Source: CBDCEG01 sp965215775 (lineage in GTDB: Bacteria; Pseudomonadota; Gammaproteobacteria; Cardiobacteriales; Ostreibacteriaceae). Taken from it: a DNA stretch of 20,896 bases. This document shows positions 9,556 through 15,078 of this stretch, one piece after another. Within the stretch, counting starts at the first letter, position 1. Every line of letters begins with the position of its first letter. Location of the stretch: the NCBI GenBank assembly GCA_965215775.1, contig CBDCEG010000021.1, forward strand, positions 1-20,896, read 5' to 3'. The notes below the pieces were generated by a model. The model was not told the origin of the DNA. It did not search any database and saw only the letters and a list, made by a program, of their open reading frames with translations. Both the position numbers and the translations under genes were made by a program.

Positions 9556-10290
9556 TTACTCCCCCAAAACAAACCAATAAGGCTCAAAGCTCTCTTCAAC
9601 CAATAAAGTAACCAATTCTATAAAGGGTTCATAATCTCCAAGGGTATGAGCCTTATCTAATGCTTCATAATATGCTAAGCGATTTTCAACTTTTAATACC
9701 ACAGGTGGAAAACCACTTTTCATTAACTCAAAATTCATAAGCAGTCGTGAAGTCCTTCCGTTGCCATCAGTGAAAGGGTGAATACCTACAAAATCAATAT
9801 GAACTCTACAAGCTCTCTCTATTGGGTGAAGTGTTTGAGCTTTGGTTTGGTGCCAATTTATAAAAGCTTCCATTTTACTTGGAACTTCTATATTACTTGG
9901 TGGGCGATGGGTTGCACCTGAAATTAACACATTGATATTTCGGTAACTTCCTGCATTTTTATTATCAATATTTTTTAAAATTAACGCATGAAGTGATTTA
10001 ATATTATATTCGCTAAACATCTCATCTTTAGCGACCATTAGCTCTACAAACTCAATGGCTTCTTTGTGATTAATAGCTTCAAAATGTTCTCGCAAACTCT
10101 TCCCACCAATAGTTATTCCCTCTAACGCAATCTTGGTTTCATTGAGTGTTAGAGTGTTGCCCTCAATAGCATTAGAATTATATGTCCATCGCAAAATCAT
10201 ATCTTCTCTTAGATTTTGAACAACAATCTGCTCTAAAGGACGATAGCTATTTAGTTTTGTTTTTAGTTGGTCTGCTTTTTTGAAATTCAT
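9556..10290 (-). CDS. Fic family protein (AMPylase-type)
   Basis: A 244-aa protein with the full Fic active-site loop HPFTDGNGRTSR (171-182): catalytic His171, Asp175, Asn177 and Arg182. It also has an N-terminal inhibitory motif SNAIEGN (39-45; S-x-x-x-E-G), which places it in the class of Fic proteins autoinhibited by their own N-terminal helix. Such enzymes usually transfer AMP from ATP to Ser/Thr/Tyr hydroxyls of target proteins; some remove it. No winged-helix C-terminal extension is present (it ends at WFVLGE). It is convergent with the Avs-like gene (37-bp gap) and divergent from the cas1 remnant and cas2. Base composition appears higher in GC than the Avs-like gene, so it probably arrived separately. 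The target is unknown; a defence or toxin role is inference from context. Confidence 0.85.
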   Translation of the reverse strand: MNFKKADQLKTKLNSYRPLEQIVVQNLREDMILRWTYNSNAIEGNTLTLNETKIALEGITIGGKSLREHFEAINHKEAIEFVELMVAKDEMFSEYNIKSLHALILKNIDNKNAGSYRNINVLISGATHRPPSNIEVPSKMEAFINWHQTKAQTLHPIERACRVHIDFVGIHPFTDGNGRTSRLLMNFELMKSGFPPVVLKVENRLAYYEALDKAHTLGDYEPFIELVTLLVEESFEPYWFVLGE

Positions 10291-10331
10291 ATTTTTATTA
10301 TAGCAAGGTTATCGTTATTCCCCAATCATAA

Positions 10332-10415
10332 ACTCCAAAGCATTCAAGCTACTACCGAGCATTTATGCAACAAAAACCAATAGCAGAATATCCAGTATTT
10401 CTGGGTAAGTTATAA
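10332..10415 (+). pseudogene. cas1: Probable 3' remnant of cas1 (last ~27 codons)
   Basis: A plus-strand frame open from 10332 to the TAA at 10413 ends YYRAFMQQKPIAEYPVFLGKL. Many Cas1 proteins end with an Arg-containing helix followed by a short (E)YPPFL.K tail, and EYPVFLGK fits this. It stops 36 bp before cas2, exactly where cas1 ends in type V-A loci. There is no start codon or upstream domain. The identification rests on a short tail plus position, so it is tentative. The nearby repeats of GGTAAATT (about 10427-10443) precede cas2. Confidence 0.45.
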
Positions 10416-10451
10416 TGGTAAATTGTAATGGTAAATTATAGGTAATAAATT

Positions 10452-10724
10452 ATGATGATTGTATCTTATGATATTAGTGATAACAAACTACGCACAAGGT
10501 TTTCTAAATATTTGGAGAAATTTGGTTATAGGTTGCAATACTCAATATTTGAAATCAAAAATAGCAAAAGAATATTAGAAGTAATTGAAGCGGAAATAAA
10601 AGCAGACTTTGAAAGTGATTTTGGGGAAACTGATAGTATTATTATTTTTAATATGAGTAAACAGTGCAAAATAACAAAATACGGTTATGCAAAAAATGAT
10701 GATGAAGACCTTATTATGCTATGA
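10452..10724 (+). CDS. cas2: CRISPR-associated protein Cas2 (type V-A-like)
   Basis: A 90-aa Cas2, full length for the family. It opens MMIVSYDISDNKLRTRFSKY, with the conserved first strand and Asp7 of the VxYDI motif. YRLQYSIFEI (26-35) is the second strand pair, and SIIIFNMSKQC followed by KYGYAKNDDEDLIML closes the ferredoxin-like fold. As I recall, the ending closely resembles Francisella-type V-A Cas2. Cas2 is the structural dimer of the Cas1-Cas2 spacer integrase; with cas1 reduced to a tail here, it cannot support adaptation unless cas1 is elsewhere. A TATAAT at 10411-10416 might give it a promoter now that the upstream operon is lost. The leader and array follow directly on the same strand. 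Confidence 0.9.
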   Translation: MMIVSYDISDNKLRTRFSKYLEKFGYRLQYSIFEIKNSKRILEVIEAEIKADFESDFGETDSIIIFNMSKQCKITKYGYAKNDDEDLIML

Positions 10725-10887
10725 TTTTTACTATTTTTTTGTTATAATTATTTAAGGTTTTTTAGACTATTAAGTTGAAAAATTGCAAACCTTGGTCTTT
10801 ATTCATAAAAATAGGTATAAAATGAGTTTTTTATTAAATATTGGATTTTTAACAATTTGTTTTTTAAAAGAATTATTTTTGCCAGCT
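10725..10887 (+). promoter_or_regulatory. CRISPR leader
   Basis: 163 bp of AT-rich non-coding sequence between cas2 and the first repeat, with many T-runs and a TATAAAAT (10815-10822) that could be a -10 region. Its position and composition fit a CRISPR leader that transcribes the array rightward. It also carries AATTATTTAAGG (about 10746-10757), a string that recurs in the hairpin composites (for example at 12172-12183), so module and leader share sequence. Confidence 0.55.
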
Positions 10888-11144
10888 GTCTACCAAGTAG
10901 GTAAATTCTTACTAAATCAGCTCCGCTAATTAAGTAATCATTCAAAGAACCTATTAAATTTCTACTGTTGTAGATATTTAATTCACACACTCTATGTTAT
11001 TGGTCTAAAGAACCTATTAAATTTCTACTGTTGTAGATTTATTGCAAAGCCAAAGTATAAATTGTCTAAAGAACCTATTAAATTTCTACTGTTGTAGATA
11101 CTCTGCTTCGTCTTCTACAGATTTAGTCTAAAGAACCTATTAAA
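10888..11144 (+). CRISPR. Type V-A CRISPR array, leader-proximal block
   Basis: The repeat is 36 bp, starting GTCTAAAGAACCTATTAAA and ending in the Cas12a handle AATTTCTACTGTTGTAGAT, whose TCTAC/GTAGA stem and TGTT loop are the Cas12a crRNA pseudoknot hairpin. Repeat 1 is 10888-10892 plus 10944-10975, split by a 51-bp module. Repeat 2 is 11003-11038 and repeat 3 is 11064-11099, both perfect. Repeat 4 keeps only its first 19 bases (11126-11144). Spacers are 27, 25 and 26 bp (10976-11002, 11039-11063, 11100-11125), as expected for Cas12a. None matches elsewhere in the window by eye. Orientation is rightward from the leader, following cas2. Confidence 0.93.
10893..10943 (+). repeat. Hairpin module A, copy 1 (inside leader-proximal repeat)
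   Basis: A 51-bp palindromic module, starting CCAAGTAGGTAAATTCTTAC and ending TAAGTAATCATTC, inserted after base 5 of CRISPR repeat 1. It has two hairpins: TACC/GGTA around AAGTA (counting flanking TA) and a longer imperfect stem around CAGCTCCGC. All five copies (also 11293-11343, 11914-11964, 12294-12344, 12473-12523) sit at exactly the same place in a repeat, so they spread by duplication of the split repeat rather than by independent insertion. Confidence 0.85.
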
Positions 11145-11287
11145 ATTTAGGAAAATAATAATAAACGAAGTTTGTTATATATTTTGCTTATGCCTTTAGG
11201 CGCTGCTGTTGTTTTATCCTTTTTAGATTAGGCTTTAATTGTATGTTTTATCCTTTTGGGATTAGGTTTTAATTGTGTGTTTTATTC
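11145..11287 (+). repeat. Hairpin composite 1 (modules B + C)
   Basis: It begins after base 19 of repeat 4. Module B (11145-11211) has an imperfect stem AAAATAATAATAAAC pairing with GTTTGTTATATATTTT around CGAA, then the small hairpin GCCTTTAGGC and the tag TGCTGTTG. Module C is a 34-bp tandem unit (11212-11245, 11246-11279) with a TATCC/GGAT-type hairpin, then a truncated third unit TTTTATTC (11280-11287). It abuts the next GTCTA directly: the second half of repeat 4 and its spacer are missing. Confidence 0.8.
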
Positions 11288-11420
11288 GTCTACCAAGTAG
11301 GTAAATTCTTACTAAATCAGCTCCGCTAATTAAGTAATCATTCAAAGAACCTATTAAATTTCTACTGTTGTAGATTTGTTTCTGCGCGCATTTTTTCTAT
11401 CATCTAAAGAACCTATTAAA
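11288..11420 (+). CRISPR. CRISPR repeat (A-split), one spacer, half repeat
   Basis: Repeat 5 is GTCTA (11288-11292) + module A (11293-11343) + the remaining repeat with an intact handle (11344-11375). The spacer is 11376-11401 (26 bp). Repeat 6 starts at 11402 with A in place of G and is cut after 19 bases at 11420, where composite 2 begins. Confidence 0.88.
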
Positions 11421-11859
11421 ATTTAGGAAAATAATAATAAACGAAGTTTGTTATATATTTTGCTTATGCCTTTAGGCGCAACTGTTGTTTTATCCTTTTT
11501 GGATTAGGTTTTAATTGTATGTTTTATTCTTTTTGGATTAGGTTAATTATTTAAGACACCCAAGGGTGTAAGTTCTGACTAGATTTCACTGCGTAAAATA
11601 AGTCATCAGTTACCAAGTAGGTAAGTTCTGACTAGATTTCACTGCGTAAAATAAGTCATCAGTTAAAATTTGCCCTAATTTACTTTGAGCGAAGCGAATT
11701 AGTAAATGGAAATGCCCTTAGGGCGCTGCTGTTGTTTTATCCTTTTTAGATTAGGTTTTAATTGTGTGTTTTATCCTTTTTGGATTAGGTTAATTATTTA
11801 AGACACCCAAGGGTGTAAGTTCTGACTAGATTTTACTGCGTAAAATAAGTCATCAGTTA
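11421..11859 (+). repeat. Hairpin composite 2 (B-C-A'-A''-D-C-A')
   Basis: The longest composite. In order: B (11421-11487), two C units (11488-11556), A' (11557-11611, opening CACCCAAGGGTG), A'' (11612-11664, opening ACCAAGTAGGTAA), D (11669-11734), C units (11735-11803) and A' (11804-11858). A' and A'' share the body GTTCTGACTAGATTT with CTGCGTAAAATAAGTC and are diverged relatives of module A. D has a stem ATTTACT/AGTAAAT around GCGAAGCG, then the hairpin GCCCTTAGGGC and the same TGCTGTTG tag as B, so B and D are alternatives at the same slot. No coding frame of note. Confidence 0.8.
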
Positions 11860-11979
11860 AAATTTCTACTGTTGTAGATAACTTTGTTAATTTTTGACAT
11901 AATTTTTTGTCTACCAAGTAGGTAAATTCTTACTAAATCAGCTCCGCTAATTAAGTAATCATTCAAAGAACCTATTAAA
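11860..11979 (+). CRISPR. Half repeat, IS-like spacer, A-split half repeat
   Basis: The second half of a repeat with an intact handle (11860-11879), a 29-bp spacer-sized unit (11880-11908), then GTCTA (11909-11913), module A (11914-11964) and repeat bases up to TTAAA (11965-11979). Bases 11883-11908 are identical to 7090-7115 of the IS3-family element, around the orfA start codon; the first three bases differ. Confidence 0.82.
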
Positions 11980-12239
11980 ATTTAGGAAAATAATAATAAA
12001 CGAAGTTTGTTATATATTTTGCTTATCCTGTGTTAGGAAAATAATAATAAACGAAGTTTGTTATATATTTTGCTTATCCTGTGTTAGGAAAATAATAATA
12101 AACGGAGTTTGTTATATATTTTGCTTATGCCTTTAGGCGCTGCTGTTGTTTTATCCTTTTTAGATTAGGTTAATTATTTAAGGCACCCAAGGGTGTAAGT
12201 TCTGACTAGATTTTACTGCGTAAAATAAGTCATCAGTTA
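11980..12239 (+). repeat. Hairpin composite 3 (tandem B, C, A')
   Basis: Module B is here tandemly repeated with a 51-bp period: units start at 11982, 12033 and 12084. The first two end in TATCCTGTG instead of the GCCTTTAGGC hairpin, which forms a hybrid B/C hairpin; the third is a full B (to 12148) with one change in its loop (CGGAG). One C unit (12149-12183) and A' (12184-12238) follow, and then the next repeat half. Confidence 0.8.
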
Positions 12240-12359
12240 AAATTTCTACTGTTGTAGATAACTTTGTTAATTTTTGACATAATTTTTTGTCTACCAAGTA
12301 GGTAAATTCTTACTAAATCAGCTCCGCTAATTAAGTAATCATTCAAAGAACCTGTTAAA
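12240..12359 (+). CRISPR. Second copy of half repeat, IS-like spacer, A-split half
   Basis: Same structure as 11860-11979: handle-bearing half repeat (12240-12259), the same 29-bp unit (12260-12288), GTCTA (12289-12293), module A (12294-12344) and CCTGTTAAA (to 12359) with one A-to-G change. The near identity shows segmental duplication of the unit. Confidence 0.82.
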
Positions 12360-12467
12360 TTTGCCCTAATTTACTTTGAGCGAAGCGAATTAGTAAATGG
12401 AAATGCCCTTGGGGCGCTACTGTTGTTGTTTCCTTTTGGGATTAGGTTTTAATTGTATGTTTTATTC
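12360..12467 (+). repeat. Hairpin composite 4 (D + C)
   Basis: Module D (12360-12425) followed by a C-like stretch (12426-12467) ending in the truncated TTTTATTC that directly abuts the next GTCTA, as in composite 1. Its TGTTGTTGTTTCC junction is the uninterrupted version of the site into which the IS30-family element inserted in composite 5. Confidence 0.78.
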
Positions 12468-12538
12468 GTCTACCAAGTAGGTAAATTCTTACTAAATCAG
12501 CTCCGCTAATTAAGTAATCATTCAAAGAACCTATTAAA
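12468..12538 (+). CRISPR. A-split first half of a CRISPR repeat (fifth copy)
   Basis: GTCTA (12468-12472), module A (12473-12523) and repeat bases AAAGAACCTATTAAA (12524-12538). No handle half or spacer follows; module D starts immediately. The partner handle half is probably the one at 13855-13874, on the other side of composite 5 and the IS30 element. Confidence 0.8.
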
Positions 12539-12607
12539 TTTGCCCTAATTTACTTTGGGCGAAGCGAATTAGTAAATGGAAATGCCCTTGGGGCGCAACT
12601 GTTGTTG
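12539..12607 (+). repeat. Hairpin composite 5, left part (module D)
   Basis: Module D (12539-12604) plus the TTG (12605-12607) that is the left target duplication of the IS30-family element. The composite continues at 13677. Confidence 0.78.
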
Positions 12608-13676
12608 CCTGGTTTCTAAATCGAAGTGCAACTAAATTTTATTTTCTGGTTTTAATTTGGAACTAGTTATTTTTATTTTTATTAACTAAGATAATAACAT
12701 TATGAAAAAATACACACAATTAACCAGAACTGATATGACAAAAATTGAAACATTGCTTGAGGAGAATTATAATCCTTGTGAAATAGCGATAAAACTAGGC
12801 AAAAATAAGACTACAATATACCGCTGCATAAAAAATAATAAAAACGCAGAAACCTTTGTTGGTGAAGAGGCATGGGAGAAAGTTTCCAAGAGGAAATCTA
12901 TTGCAAATAAGCATGTTAGGATATTACCTGATAGTATTTTAGAGAAATATATTTTGATAAAAATAGAGCAACATTGGTCGCCAGAACAAATTTCTGGAAA
13001 GTGGCGAGAGGAGGCGCAAGAATCGATTTGCCACGAGACTATTTATCAATTTGTTTATAAGTATCACCCAAAATTAGTTAAGATGTATTTCAGAAGAAAA
13101 GGTAAGAAATATCAACATAATAGAAAGGAAAAATATCAAATAAAAGATCGTAGAATGATTGATGAAAGACCGCAAAATATTGAGCTTAGAAAAGAAGTTG
13201 GACACTGGGAAGGAGACACAATTGTCGGTAAAAATCACCAAGGCGCGATAGTTACAAATGTTGAAAGAAAAAGTGGTAAATTAATTGCTTCCAAAGTGAA
13301 AAAATCAACTGCAAAAGCTATTTTAGAAGCTACAGTTAAAGATTTCAAAGACTTACCAAATGAGTTACGAATAAGCATGACATACGATAATGGCAAAGAG
13401 TTTTCTTTACACCAAGAGATTGAAAAACAAGTGAAAATGAATGTTTATTTTGCACACGCTTACTCACCTTGGGAAAGAGGAACTAATGAAAATACCAACG
13501 GTTTGCTCCGAGAATTTATCCCCAAAGGCACTGATTTTAATAATGTTTCTGATGAAGACCTTGCTTATTTTGTAGAACTTATTAATAATAGACCACGAAA
13601 ACGACTAGGATTTAAAACCCCAAATGAAGTCTTTCAAGCTGAACTTGAAAAGTTGCACTTGTAGGTAGAATCTAGC
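12608..13676 (+). mobile_element. IS30-family insertion sequence, complete
   Basis: A 1069-bp element with one transposase gene. Near-terminal inverted repeats of about 25 bp: the left (from 12609) reads CTGGTTTCTA and on to AAGTGCAACT (12624-12633), and the right, read inward from 13675, reads CTAGATTCTA and on to AAGTGCAACT (13660-13651). The 3-bp duplication TTG (12605-12607 and 13677-13679) is confirmed by the intact paralogous sequence at 12417-12435, which is what remains if the element and one TTG are removed. Confidence 0.88.
12702..13664 (+). CDS. IS30-family transposase
   Basis: A 320-aa transposase. An N-terminal helix-turn-helix (LTRTDMTKIETLLEENY, CEIAIKLGKNKTTIYRCIK, about 7-45) recognises the ends. 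The DDE catalytic core has Asp172 in GHWEGDTIVG, Asp229 in TYDNGKEF and Glu263 in WERGTNENTNG, with the IS30 spacing, followed by NNRPRKRLGFKTPNEVF. The 3' end of the gene runs through the right inverted repeat and stops just inside the element. All catalytic residues are present, so it is probably functional. Confidence 0.93.
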   Translation: MKKYTQLTRTDMTKIETLLEENYNPCEIAIKLGKNKTTIYRCIKNNKNAETFVGEEAWEKVSKRKSIANKHVRILPDSILEKYILIKIEQHWSPEQISGKWREEAQESICHETIYQFVYKYHPKLVKMYFRRKGKKYQHNRKEKYQIKDRRMIDERPQNIELRKEVGHWEGDTIVGKNHQGAIVTNVERKSGKLIASKVKKSTAKAILEATVKDFKDLPNELRISMTYDNGKEFSLHQEIEKQVKMNVYFAHAYSPWERGTNENTNGLLREFIPKGTDFNNVSDEDLAYFVELINNRPRKRLGFKTPNEVFQAELEKLHL

Positions 13677-13854
13677 TTGTTTCCTTTTGGGATTAGGTTT
13701 TAATTGTATGTTTTATCCTTTTTGGATTAGGTTAATTATTTAAGACACCCAAGGGTGTAAGTTCTGACTAGATTTTACTGCGTAAAATAAGTCATCAGTT
13801 ACCAAGTAGGTAAGTTCTGACTAGATTTCACTGCGTAAAACAAGTCATCAGTTA
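13677..13854 (+). repeat. Hairpin composite 5, right part (C-A'-A'')
   Basis: The continuation of composite 5 after the IS30 element: C units (to 13745), A' (13746-13800) and A'' (13801-13853), the A'-A'' order being the same as in composite 2. One base differs in A'' (AAACAAGTC for AAATAAGTC). It ends in TTAAAA at the second half of a CRISPR repeat. Confidence 0.8.
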
Positions 13855-13874
13855 AAATTTCTACTGTTGTAGAT
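13855..13874 (+). CRISPR. Terminal CRISPR handle half repeat
   Basis: AAATTTCTACTGTTGTAGAT, the complete crRNA-handle half of the repeat and the last CRISPR sequence on the right. It is followed by the same start as the 29-bp IS-like spacer, which here continues into an IS end rather than into another repeat. Confidence 0.85.
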
Positions 13875-13877
13875 AAC

Positions 13878-13958
13878 TTTGTTAATTTTTGACATAATTT
13901 TTCCTCTTAAAAGTGTATTATAGGCTAAAAATCCGTCCCATAAAACTGAACCACTTCA
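13878..13958 (-). mobile_element. Truncated right end of the IS3-family element
   Basis: Matches 7090-7171 of the intact element apart from one T fewer in a run and one C/T change. It holds the first six codons of orfA, its ribosome-binding site and the right terminal repeat ending at 13958 (...ACTTCA). The rest of the element is absent. It abuts the handle half repeat through AAC (13875-13877), the same three bases that open the 29-bp spacer-like units. Confidence 0.85.
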
Positions 13959-14032
13959 ATTTAATGAATTTCAAATACAGCAATGTTTAAGAATATAATA
14001 GTGTTAAAAATTATTTTTTACTTTCCTGTAAG

Positions 14033-14431
14033 TTAGTTTTGCGTGATTTTATTGATAAATTCTTTATTTATTCGGCTTACTTTTCTGGTTTTATAATCAA
14101 AAGCAACTAAGGAAACTTTTGCTACAGCAACTATTTCTGCATCTTTTCTTATTTCATAAATAATATCAAAAGAAACGCCACGCAAGTTTTCAATAGATAG
14201 AATAAAGTCTAAGCTATCACCCCAAAAACATTCTTTTTTGTAGTCCACAGTTAGATTTTTGAGGATTAATCCTGGTCCATAAAAATTAATTTCAGACTGC
14301 CCCAAACTATCTAAAAATCTAAGTCTAGCCTCATGCATCATCGTAATTAATTTGTCATGAGCTAAATGCCCACCATAATTAATAGCTGAGACCTCTACTT
14401 TTAATTTAGTTTTAAAGATATTTTTAAACAT
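14033..14431 (-). CDS. Hotdog-fold acyl-CoA thioesterase family protein
   Basis: A 132-aa single-domain 4HBT/YbgC-type thioesterase. The family pattern is clear: an N-terminal strand, then NYGGHLAHDKLITMMHEARL (18-37), corresponding to the usual D-x-x-G-H-h-x-N-x-x-Y helix region but with His-Asp in place of the common residues. The long central strands (LTVDYKKECFWGDSL, SFDIIYEIRKDAEIVAVAKV) form the hotdog sheet. It probably hydrolyses a short acyl thioester in the cytosol. It begins one base after the RDD gene's stop, so the two are co-transcribed, and it is the last gene of the leftward block. Substrate unknown. Confidence 0.75.
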   Translation of the reverse strand: MFKNIFKTKLKVEVSAINYGGHLAHDKLITMMHEARLRFLDSLGQSEINFYGPGLILKNLTVDYKKECFWGDSLDFILSIENLRGVSFDIIYEIRKDAEIVAVAKVSLVAFDYKTRKVSRINKEFINKITQN

Positions 14432-14965
14432 TTATGCCTCAAATGAGTCATTTTTCTCTAAACTTTCTTTACTTTGTTCTGCTTTTCCCTCATCTTTATC
14501 TATAAAGTTTTGTTGGGAAATAACCATCGTTCCTGATATTTTATCATGTAATGCCTGTCCTTTTTGGTCAGTCAAAGCTAAAAGAAACCCAAAACCTAAT
14601 GAAAAAACAGATAAAAAATATCCTAAATATCTTATTAAAAACTGCATATTAGTTGGATGTTTACCTGTTTTCATATCTACAATTTTAATTTTAAAAAATA
14701 TTTTTGCTGGAGTTGCTCCACGATAAATCCAAAAACCTATCACAAAAGCAGCAACAATAAATAAATTAAATAGTATTTCACTTACTGTGAAAGGAAGCTC
14801 TCCTTGCTCAAGCATCTTTATAAATTGCTTGATTGTTATTTTCTCTTTAACCCCAAAAATCATTGTAATGAAAGGACTCAAAACAATCATTATGATTATT
14901 CTATCAATAAAAAATGCTAAAAATCTTGTGCTAAATTTTGCTAGTTGATATTTGTTTTCATTCAT
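14432..14965 (-). CDS. RDD family inner-membrane protein
   Basis: A 177-aa membrane protein with an RDD domain. The signature Arg14...Asp21-Arg22 lies at the start of the first hydrophobic segment (about 15-38). Two more membrane segments lie near 62-80 and 108-128, and the family's closing HDKISGTMVIS is present. A charged cytoplasmic tail (Asp/Glu/Lys/Ser rich) follows. RDD proteins have no single known role; some act in ion transport or as membrane scaffolds. It is directly followed by the thioesterase gene with no gap. Confidence 0.82.
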   Translation of the reverse strand: MNENKYQLAKFSTRFLAFFIDRIIIMIVLSPFITMIFGVKEKITIKQFIKMLEQGELPFTVSEILFNLFIVAAFVIGFWIYRGATPAKIFFKIKIVDMKTGKHPTNMQFLIRYLGYFLSVFSLGFGFLLALTDQKGQALHDKISGTMVISQQNFIDKDEGKAEQSKESLEKNDSFEA

Positions 14966-15078
14966 TCTAGTTAAACCTTTTTGATATTGAAATTTATTTG
15001 GTGTCTAATTTTGCGAAGTAATAAATAATTATTATCTAATGAATAAGCATTTATATTTTATACAAACCCTTAGCCTCG

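Noticed and set aside
10799..10990. Minus-strand open frame of 63 codons across the leader and first CRISPR repeat
   Set aside because: It covers the CRISPR leader, module A and repeat 1, has no recognisable domain, and is a by-product of AT-rich non-coding sequence.
11880..11908. The 29-bp unit as a functional spacer against the IS3-family copy in this window
   Set aside because: The first three bases mismatch the IS and the flank at 7083-7086 is not TTTV, so Cas12a would not be expected to cut this copy; another IS copy could still be the source.
11145..12607. Hairpin modules as integron attC sites
   Set aside because: They are palindromic and modular, but I find no paired RYYYAAC/GTTRRRY core sites, no cassette genes between them and no integrase.
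11145..13854. Hairpin modules as tracrRNA or another required CRISPR RNA
   Set aside because: Type V-A systems need no tracrRNA, and I see no anti-repeat complementarity to the handle in the modules.
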